This document shows, piece by piece, positions 50,595 through 56,362 of a stretch of DNA of 56,362 bases (positions are counted from its first letter, which is position 1; each line of letters begins with the position of its first letter). Source of the DNA: Flavobacteriales bacterium (GTDB taxonomy: Bacteria > Bacteroidota > Bacteroidia > Flavobacteriales_D > Sanyastnellaceae); assembly GCA_015665315.1 (NCBI GenBank), contig JADFAK010000116.1, positions 1 through 56,362 of the forward strand, in the 5' to 3' direction. The notes below the pieces were generated by a model. The model made no database searches. It saw nothing but the letters and a program-made list of their open reading frames with translations, and was not told where the DNA came from. A program made the translations under genes and the position numbers.

Positions 50595-50805
50595 TCATTC
50601 GACTGCCGAAGTCAGCACCAATCGCTCCTGAACAACACCTGTCTCAGTAGACATAGTCACTATATAAACCCCGGCTTTTGCATCGGTCAATTGCACACCC
50701 AGCAAGCTTCCTTCATGGCTTTCCGTGAAATCAACTGTCCGTCCCACTTGATCGACGATGGAGATATCAAGGATGTTCATACCTTTGGAAGTTTTGATAT
50801 AGAAT
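50595..50805 (-). pseudogene. Detached type IX sorting-domain fragment, near-identical to that of the leucine-rich protein
   Basis: The minus-strand frame NILDISIVDQVGRTVDFTES, continuing through GVYIVTMSTETGVVQERLVL and a stop, matches the last about 65 residues of the leucine-rich protein (about 200 bases, around nine mismatches in the first 190). A TAG at 50818-50820 closes the frame upstream, so the passenger is absent. It lies between that gene and the PaiB-like gene. It is either the relic of a deleted paralogue or a donor cassette for recombination. It may still be translated from the internal ATG, but without a signal peptide. Confidence 0.85.
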
Positions 50806-50822
50806 CGACCAAATATCTAGAG

Positions 50823-51437
50823 TTAATCAGTCGTTTTCTTTGCCATGTAGTCGGCCACAATATTTTTATTGGGATCAGCGCTACGCGCAAATGATTGAAT
50901 GATTCTGTTTCGTTCAACTTCGGTCTTATTCTGACTCAATTTCTCTTTGAATTGCAAATCATCCACGACAATTTCAAAAGCAACGATACTCTGAGCCATT
51001 TTCGTTCGATACTCCAACGGAAGACCTTCCCATTGATGCATGTACTTGGCCTCGAACGAACGGATCATCTGTTCTAAAACATGAAAAACGGCTTCTTCCT
51101 CGTCGATGATCGTGGCTTTTCCGTAGGCGTGGACAGACAAATAATTCCACGTAGGTACGTTTAATTCTTTCTCGTAAAAAGCAGGGGAAATATAAGCGTG
51201 TGGCTCTGAGAATATGGCGAGGGACTGTTTTGAAGCCAAGTCTACCGCTTGCTCATTCCCCTTAGAAAAATGCGAGGTGATGACAATCTTATCCTCCCGC
51301 TGTGATATGACAAAAGGCAAATGCGTAGCTACCGGCTTGTCGGCCACACTGGTAACCAAGATCCCAAAACTGTAGCAATTCATAAATTCAATCGCCTCTT
51401 CGATACTTTCGTTTTTGTAATGTTTTGGGATGTACAT
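50823..51437 (-). CDS. PaiB-like FMN-binding regulator family protein
   Basis: The 204-residue protein starts with MYIPKHYKNE and has PVATHLPFVISQRE, SEPHAYISPAFYEK and VPTWNYLSVHAYGKA, all diagnostic for PaiB, a split-barrel flavin-binding family once described as a transcriptional regulator of protease and sporulation genes. It is probably FMN-binding; its real activity (regulator or oxidoreductase) is unsettled in the family. A motif copy lies antisense near the 3' end at the residues SFARSADP. The gene stands alone. Confidence 0.88.
   Translation of the reverse strand: MYIPKHYKNESIEEAIEFMNCYSFGILVTSVADKPVATHLPFVISQREDKIVITSHFSKGNEQAVDLASKQSLAIFSEPHAYISPAFYEKELNVPTWNYLSVHAYGKATIIDEEEAVFHVLEQMIRSFEAKYMHQWEGLPLEYRTKMAQSIVAFEIVVDDLQFKEKLSQNKTEVERNRIIQSFARSADPNKNIVADYMAKKTTD
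50878..50893 (+). repeat. GC-hairpin-AAATG motif, GCG/CGC class (loop CTACG)
   Basis: GCGCTACGCGCAAATG, preceded by CA, antisense in the PaiB-like gene at SFARS. The stem GCG/CGC encloses the loop CTACG. It differs in all loop bases from ACAAG except for the last G. Confidence 0.65.
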
Positions 51438-51470
51438 GGTTCAATGATTTTAGACAGACCACTAATTTAA

Positions 51471-51971
51471 CTATTCGCACGACTTTTTCGATCTTACGGC
51501 ATCGACGAAATCGTCGTAATCGGAGGTTAAGGCCCTCTTACCCTTGAAAGACATGGTTAAAACATACCTAATGTCAAACATTCCTTTTTCCAGTCGGGCC
51601 GTGCGACTATTCATTTTGAACGACTCACTGCACTCGAGGCCTTCAACACTTTTGTACTTCACACTGCAAATTGTATTATTCAATGTGATTTCTAAGACAT
51701 GACCTAGTGGGACGAATGCTATCAACTTCTCTTCTAGTGGTTTCAAAATCAGAATCATATCCTGATCAAAAAACACTGTTCTCAAGGAATACAAATAAAG
51801 TGTTGAAAAGGTCAAATAAAGACCAACAGCAAGGATCAAGGGCCAGATTGAAATTATTGCATATCCTAAAAAGCAGGACGCAAGCAGAATTAACATGCTA
51901 ATTAACCCAAACGTTACCCTACTTCTGAAAAGTGCTCGATAATCGGCCGATAGAAGTCGCATTCCCTTCAC
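51471..51971 (-). CDS. Small two-helix membrane protein of unknown function
   Basis: The 166-residue product has two hydrophobic helices (about 18-36 and 38-60, LISMLILLASCFLGYAII and LILAVGLYLTFSTLYLYSL). The rest is a cytoplasmic or periplasmic beta-rich domain resembling PH-like modules (VLEITLNNTICSVKYKS, TLTMSFKGKRALTSDYDDFV-like). It begins two bases after the stop of the next gene on the same strand, so an operon is likely. An alternative start three codons in exists. Confidence 0.7.
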   Translation of the reverse strand: MKGMRLLSADYRALFRSRVTFGLISMLILLASCFLGYAIISIWPLILAVGLYLTFSTLYLYSLRTVFFDQDMILILKPLEEKLIAFVPLGHVLEITLNNTICSVKYKSVEGLECSESFKMNSRTARLEKGMFDIRYVLTMSFKGKRALTSDYDDFVDAVRSKKSCE

Positions 51972-51973
51972 AA

Positions 51974-52942
51974 TTATTCAGCGTAATATTTTTCAGCCCT
52001 ATTCTTTTCTACCCGCAATATATTATCCTGAATGTCCTCCATAATCATCTTACCCCACCAGCCAGCATAAAAATTGAACGTTGTGTTCATTTCGAACCTG
52101 CTAGTAAGATGCAACCTATAAATCCCCGCATCTAACTCTTCCAATTCGTACGTTCCATTTAGCACATCGAAGTACTTCCCTCCGATAACAACATGTTCGT
52201 CCATTGTCGCAGCCGGAATTTCATGCGGATAAGCTTTAATGTCAAATACCATTTTAACGTTGTCTTCATACTCGGTTACCGACTCATGAAACACCAATCC
52301 ACCCGTAAAAATGGCCTCTCGGTATGCGCCTACCCCCTCGAAATCTAATTCAGCTCGCACCGGTCGTGGAAACCCCAAGAAATTGGTTAACCATCCCGTG
52401 TCTTGATCTTCAGGTATCGTCTGAACGCGTGTCACATGACCCCAAATGACGTCAGCGGGGGCCTCAATATCGATATATGTATACGCCTCATACTCTGCCG
52501 GAATTGAGCCAATATAGCTCTCGATGGGGCCAAGTAATAGAGGCAACAACACCACAAGTGAAATCTTCATTTTGTCACTAGGCTTTCTTAAAATCCAATG
52601 GCCACCAATAAGTCCACCCAATGTAGCTGCAAAAAGAAACACGGGTAGTATCATTATCCAACAAGCCCAACCCTCAATGTTAGTCAGAATGGTCAAAATG
52701 AAAAACAGGAAAACGGGAATCCAGGGAGTGAAAATGCGGTATGCAAGCGACCGAACTCTATCCTTTGGCGACAAATACATTGTAAGAATACCCACGATTG
52801 TCGGTACAAAAAACAGAAAAGAATAAGACATGACTTCATACAATTCCGACCAAGACTCAACCCCGAAGCAAAGTCGCAATAGTATGGCGTAAACCACTGG
52901 TATTATCAGAATTAACATGATTCTTTTAACTCGCGCACTCAT
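51974..52942 (-). CDS. Membrane protein with C-terminal SRPBCC (START-like) domain
   Basis: A 322-residue protein from the ATG at 52940-52942 (MSARVKRIMLILIIP); an upstream ATG at the end of a longer frame was rejected because its extra residues are hydrophobic without family support. About four to five helices span residues 5-150. The last 170 residues look like an SRPBCC domain (YTYIDIEAPADVIWGHVTRV, then YELEELDAGIYRLHLTSRFE, WWGKMIMEDIQDNILR), a hydrophobic ligand-binding fold. It forms a two-gene operon with the preceding small membrane protein. Confidence 0.75.
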   Translation of the reverse strand: MSARVKRIMLILIIPVVYAILLRLCFGVESWSELYEVMSYSFLFFVPTIVGILTMYLSPKDRVRSLAYRIFTPWIPVFLFFILTILTNIEGWACWIMILPVFLFAATLGGLIGGHWILRKPSDKMKISLVVLLPLLLGPIESYIGSIPAEYEAYTYIDIEAPADVIWGHVTRVQTIPEDQDTGWLTNFLGFPRPVRAELDFEGVGAYREAIFTGGLVFHESVTEYEDNVKMVFDIKAYPHEIPAATMDEHVVIGGKYFDVLNGTYELEELDAGIYRLHLTSRFEMNTTFNFYAGWWGKMIMEDIQDNILRVEKNRAEKYYAE

Positions 52943-53123
52943 ATTTTTAATTATGATTATCCTGACACATATTAACCTAAGTCCGCAAAGTATGAAAGTC
53001 TGCACTCGAATTAATAATAAGTGATTATATTTCGCAATCTAGATAGGCCTATTTGATTCTATTTAAACGCTTGGGCTTCACTTTTAGTTGGCCAGCTCAT
53101 ACATTCAACATAAACTAACTTTC

Positions 53124-54692
53124 ATGAAAAACAGCCTCCTACTCTCTTTTGCTCTCCTCGTATGCGCCTCTGCAATTGCCCAAACGCAACTGGTCGACAA
53201 CGAGATACTTTCAGTTACCAAACACGCCTTTCAAGAAGATTCTGACGACGAGTTTTTGTTTTTTGCGAAGTCTGACTTAATAGCATTTCGCCAAGCGGGC
53301 AAGAAAGACACCTTTACGTATCGATTCTACGACAATGAATTAGATGAAATCAAATCCATCACTTGTCCAGAAAGCGACCTTCTTCCCGATGAAATGACAC
53401 TCATGTCTGCCTTCAATATAAAGGATCGCATAGTGGGTTTTGCTTATCACACAGACACCAAGATGAAGAAGAGTACGGTCTACATGCTCACGTGGGATGA
53501 AAAGTCTTTCCGCTTCAGCGATGATATGATTATTGTCTACGAATTCACTGGTGATCAATATTCTAAGGAGATCGGTCAGTCCTATATCGGCATGATGGTT
53601 TCTGATAATGCCAGCAAAATACTAATCTGTGCAAAAGATCTAACGAGCAAATTGCCGCTCAGATTCATGATGAAAATCTACTCTGATGATTTACAGGAAT
53701 TAGAAGACTACACCTTGGAATTCGACAACAATGGACCCTTTCTTCCCTATTCATCAAAGTGGAATGACGTGACCAACTTGAATTATTCATTTAACAAGAC
53801 AATGAATACACCGTTTCATATCGATGACAACGGATTGGTTGTGGCCAGAGGAACGAACCTAGAAGATGCGTATTTCTCCTGTGCAATTCAAAATGGCAGG
53901 GCCTCATACGCGCCTGCGCCAGATGATAAAGAATACCTTCAAAACACTATAAAATACTTCCAACCCAACGGTTCAAATGCGTTTTGGGTAGGTTATCACC
54001 GTGTCAACGAAGCCAACAACAAATGCGAGTTCGTTTTTGGAAAATTTGGCCCCCAAGGAATGGAAAAACCTACAATCATCGATTGGGACAATGAAGTGCT
54101 ACGAGAATTCAAAAATCATGGCGACTACGAATACAAAAAAGACATCGGCGACAAAGAGTTTTTGAGAATTTATGGACCAGATCTCATTTATAGTTCGCTC
54201 AATGACAACCAAGAATTAACACTTGGCTTTGAATACCACCAGGTCAACTATGGTGATCAAACTACCTACCATACTTTGGGAGTGCTGCTCACTAAAACTG
54301 ACCTAAAAACGAATCGCTACCAATCGTGCGCGGTCAAAAAAGAAGCCCGTTCTCTCATCTCCAACTATCATCGATCTTACCTCTTTGAAAAGAATGGCCT
54401 TTTGCATGTTGTCTTCAATGATCACCCGCGAGATTTTGAAGACGAATGGGACGGTAAAGTAGCTGGTAAATTTGGTAGCCCTAAGGGCAATTGTCCAGTC
54501 GCCTTGGTCTCTGTCGACCTTGATGCAATGAAAGTCGGACCTCGTGTTCTACTTTGGTATACTGAAGCCAACGATGAAGTCGGATTGGGGCCGAAGTACA
54601 ACCCTCTGATGTTGTTGAATGATGGCTCGTTTGCTGCTTATACGGATAGCTCTAAGCACGGACGAAACATTCTTAAATTTGCGCTCAAATAG
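53124..54692 (+). CDS. Secreted protein of unknown function, paralogue A
   Basis: A 522-residue protein from the ATG at 53124 (MKNSLLLSFALLVC). It has a signal peptide (SFALLVCASAIAQTQ). The body is beta-rich with about 40-50 residue repeats and no named domain. It shares with the next gene the C-terminal pattern YHTLGVLL, NGLLHVVFNDHPRDF and the gene length, so they are paralogues. It may be a beta-propeller. It lacks a type IX sorting domain. 53 bases separate the two genes. Confidence 0.75.
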   Translation: MKNSLLLSFALLVCASAIAQTQLVDNEILSVTKHAFQEDSDDEFLFFAKSDLIAFRQAGKKDTFTYRFYDNELDEIKSITCPESDLLPDEMTLMSAFNIKDRIVGFAYHTDTKMKKSTVYMLTWDEKSFRFSDDMIIVYEFTGDQYSKEIGQSYIGMMVSDNASKILICAKDLTSKLPLRFMMKIYSDDLQELEDYTLEFDNNGPFLPYSSKWNDVTNLNYSFNKTMNTPFHIDDNGLVVARGTNLEDAYFSCAIQNGRASYAPAPDDKEYLQNTIKYFQPNGSNAFWVGYHRVNEANNKCEFVFGKFGPQGMEKPTIIDWDNEVLREFKNHGDYEYKKDIGDKEFLRIYGPDLIYSSLNDNQELTLGFEYHQVNYGDQTTYHTLGVLLTKTDLKTNRYQSCAVKKEARSLISNYHRSYLFEKNGLLHVVFNDHPRDFEDEWDGKVAGKFGSPKGNCPVALVSVDLDAMKVGPRVLLWYTEANDEVGLGPKYNPLMLLNDGSFAAYTDSSKHGRNILKFALK

Positions 54693-54745
54693 ACATTTCG
54701 TAAATTCACATTTCTACTATTTTAGCGACTCTAATTGACTTTTTC

Positions 54746-56302
54746 ATGAAAAACATATTTCTCCTTGTAGCCATTTGGTCTGTTCTCGGAACGTCAACTT
54801 TGATTGCCCAAGACGTTCTATTCCAAGACGATGACCTCACCATCACACAGTTCAACTACACCAATAAAAAAGCCTACTCCGAAGAATATCTCGAGTACAC
54901 GACGGAGGATGGTTACGTTACAACAGATTATTACAATTCCAAGGAAACACGTGTCTACACCTACGATCGCGATATGCAACGCATCGAAAGTGAGGTGACT
55001 GAACAGGAAGGATTTATCCCTGCAGGCTACATTCCTCGCGATTATTTTACGGTCAATGATCGAAAATATGTTCTAGCGACAAGCGCAAATAAAGACACTA
55101 AAAGAAGCGAGTACCATATCTTGAAAAAGGACGTTGCCACGCAGAAATATATGCACTTTATCGATCCAGTTTCAGTTCTTGAAGGGGAGGACGAGTATTT
55201 CTCCCAGATTCTGCAAACCGTTCCCCGCGTGACTGTATCAGCCGACGAAAAGAAAATCCTCGTCGCCCACATGATGAAACACCAAGGAAGTGCAGCCGTC
55301 TTTCGCCTGGTTACTTTGGATGCCAATTTCCAAGTAGAAGAATCACATGATGTCGTATTCAATAAGACGGGCGTTTTTTATGTGCTCGGACTGGATTGGA
55401 AAAGTGCAAATACAAGAGCTCGACACGTAGATATATTTCACATCACCAATACAGGAGTGATCTATACTGTTGGTAAATTAGGCGGAACTTCCTTCTTCGA
55501 GCAACACCATCTCTGCGAGATTCGCGGAGCGGACTACAAGATCGTTTCGCCTCAAGTGAATGGAGCATCGAAATCTATTGTCCACGGACTAGCCGAAGCA
55601 CAGGGAAGTAAAAACACCTACTTGACAGGAATAGCCGATATGGGCGGACGAAAATGGAGTCCGTTTATAATCAAGTTGGATGGAACCGACGACCTGCAAA
55701 CAATTCCGATCCACTTCACCAACCAAATTATGGGTGAAGCCATGAACTTCCCGCAAGCAAAAATCGATAAAATCGAAGCAGCCGGAAAAAACGTTTCGAT
55801 GTTCCCTCCGCACGTTAAGTTTCTTTCAGAAGAGGAAAATGGAGACATCTTTATTATTCATGAAATAGACTACTTCGCTGCAGATAAATACCACACACTC
55901 GGAGCCTTTTGCGCTCGAGTTTCGGCCGATGGTCAAGTTTTAGACGCTAGTACAATACGAAAATCGCAAGTCGGCACAAAATACTGGCAAGGAATGTGGT
56001 TCTTTCAAAAAGGAGACAAAGTCATAGGCTTCTACAACGATCACATTGCCAATGCCGAAGCTAATTTCGATTTACCGGTCATGAAAACCCTTGAACGTGG
56101 GGACCCTGTCGTCGTTAAGGTTGAGCTCAATAAAAGAGATGCTACTTTGCTCAGTCAAGAAATGATCTGGAATACCAAAGATGACGAGCGTATCTTATTG
56201 CCAATTGACAACGGAATTCCCGAACAATGGTACGACAACAAATTCATCGACATCATCCACAACGGTAGCGAGGCAGCAACATTAGTATTCGATTTTCACT
56301 GA
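54746..56302 (+). CDS. Secreted protein of unknown function, paralogue B
   Basis: A 518-residue protein with a signal peptide (IFLLVAIWSVLGTSTLIAQ). It has a beta-rich body of the same length as the upstream paralogue and shares YHTLGAFC and GDKVIGFYNDH near the C-terminus. No named domain, no type IX sorting domain. A motif variant lies in sense orientation at 55076-55090 (residues ATSAN). Both copies are transcribed in the same direction. Confidence 0.75.
   Translation: MKNIFLLVAIWSVLGTSTLIAQDVLFQDDDLTITQFNYTNKKAYSEEYLEYTTEDGYVTTDYYNSKETRVYTYDRDMQRIESEVTEQEGFIPAGYIPRDYFTVNDRKYVLATSANKDTKRSEYHILKKDVATQKYMHFIDPVSVLEGEDEYFSQILQTVPRVTVSADEKKILVAHMMKHQGSAAVFRLVTLDANFQVEESHDVVFNKTGVFYVLGLDWKSANTRARHVDIFHITNTGVIYTVGKLGGTSFFEQHHLCEIRGADYKIVSPQVNGASKSIVHGLAEAQGSKNTYLTGIADMGGRKWSPFIIKLDGTDDLQTIPIHFTNQIMGEAMNFPQAKIDKIEAAGKNVSMFPPHVKFLSEEENGDIFIIHEIDYFAADKYHTLGAFCARVSADGQVLDASTIRKSQVGTKYWQGMWFFQKGDKVIGFYNDHIANAEANFDLPVMKTLERGDPVVVKVELNKRDATLLSQEMIWNTKDDERILLPIDNGIPEQWYDNKFIDIIHNGSEAATLVFDFH
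55076..55090 (+). repeat. GC-hairpin-AAATG motif variant (GCG/CGC, tail AAATAA)
   Basis: GCGACAAGCGCAAAT, preceded by CTA, followed by AA instead of G. Sense in paralogue B, encoding ATSAN, the same peptide as the adhesin copy at 27042. Confidence 0.6.
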
Positions 56303-56312
56303 TCTCCTAAAT

Positions 56313-56362
56313 CTACTCCTCGCACATACACCTCACCGAAAACTTGTGGATCTCAGGAAACA
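56313..56362 (-). CDS. Possible 3' end of a gene, cut by the right window edge
   Basis: On the minus strand the frame FPEIHKFSVRCMCEE ends in TAG at 56313-56315, ten bases after the paralogue B stop. Fifteen codons are too few to identify the product. It would converge with paralogue B. The frame could be chance. Confidence 0.25.
   Translation of the reverse strand, partial: FPEIHKFSVRCMCEE

Noticed and set aside
2510-51320. Other GCAAATG strings (for example near 2514, 15079, 15484, 25715, 29366, 36325, 43393, 50453, 51314)
   Set aside because: They lack a complementary trinucleotide 3-5 bases upstream and are treated as background; they served as the comparison set for the motif.
1-56362. 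rRNA, tRNA, phage, integrase or transposase genes
   Set aside because: Searched by eye on both strands for cloverleaf arms and hallmark proteins; none found.

Overview
The window reads as chromosomal DNA from a marine-type member of the Bacteroidota, most likely Flavobacteriales near Cryomorphaceae or Crocinitomicaceae. The basis is five secreted proteins with type IX secretion C-terminal sorting domains (YPNP or FPNP motifs), a DUF6090 protein, a propeller/Y_Y_Y hybrid sensor kinase, a SprB-repeat adhesin, a BtuG/BtuB pair behind a cobalamin riboswitch, and several TTG/GTG starts. No rRNA, tRNA, CRISPR array, prophage or transposase gene was seen.

Layout. 0-14.3 kb is an ion and osmotic stress block: a DUF6090 protein, a CNNM/CorC-type protein, an MscS-like channel, a giant SLC12-type cotransporter fused to an AAA+ ATPase, a LapA-like protein, an operon of secreted protein, OmpA-like protein, ECF sigma factor and small protein, and two overlapping MscS-type genes. 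A TGTGACCAAA half-site precedes three of these units and may link them. 14.4-20.4 kb holds a methyltransferase/quinone-oxidoreductase pair, a secreted transglutaminase-like protein and an ABC transporter cluster. 20.5-27.1 kb has three type IX cargo proteins: a sortilin-like propeller, a small protein, and a beta-helix/SprB adhesin. 27.2-31.3 kb is housekeeping (Dus, VF530, TraB/GumN, cold-shock protein) plus a SulP/STAS remnant. 31.9-35.8 kb is a two-component system. 35.9-43 kb is accessory: lipoprotein, type IX cargo, DsbA-like protein, class D beta-lactamase, DUF6884-like protein, unknowns and an SMR exporter. 43-47.4 kb has a serine hydrolase and the B12 uptake locus. 47.4-53 kb has a STAS-like protein, a leucine-rich type IX protein with a detached second copy of its sorting domain, a PaiB-like protein and membrane proteins. 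53.1-56.3 kb is a pair of secreted paralogues.

Most unusual signal. A short dispersed motif not explained by any gene recurs at least 19 times on both strands, in and between genes. It is A-GC-N, a loop of 3-5 bases, N'-GC-AAATG, where N and N' are complementary (G.C, C.G or T.A). The stem pair and loop vary while the GC...GC frame and the trailing AAATG stay fixed, so it looks like a selected mini-hairpin with a 3' tag, in the manner of REP elements or nuclease/transposase recognition sites. Two intergenic regions carry it in tandem, one inside a 77-bp direct repeat. Each copy is listed below and discussed in the findings.

All calls were made by eye; counts of motif copies are manual.
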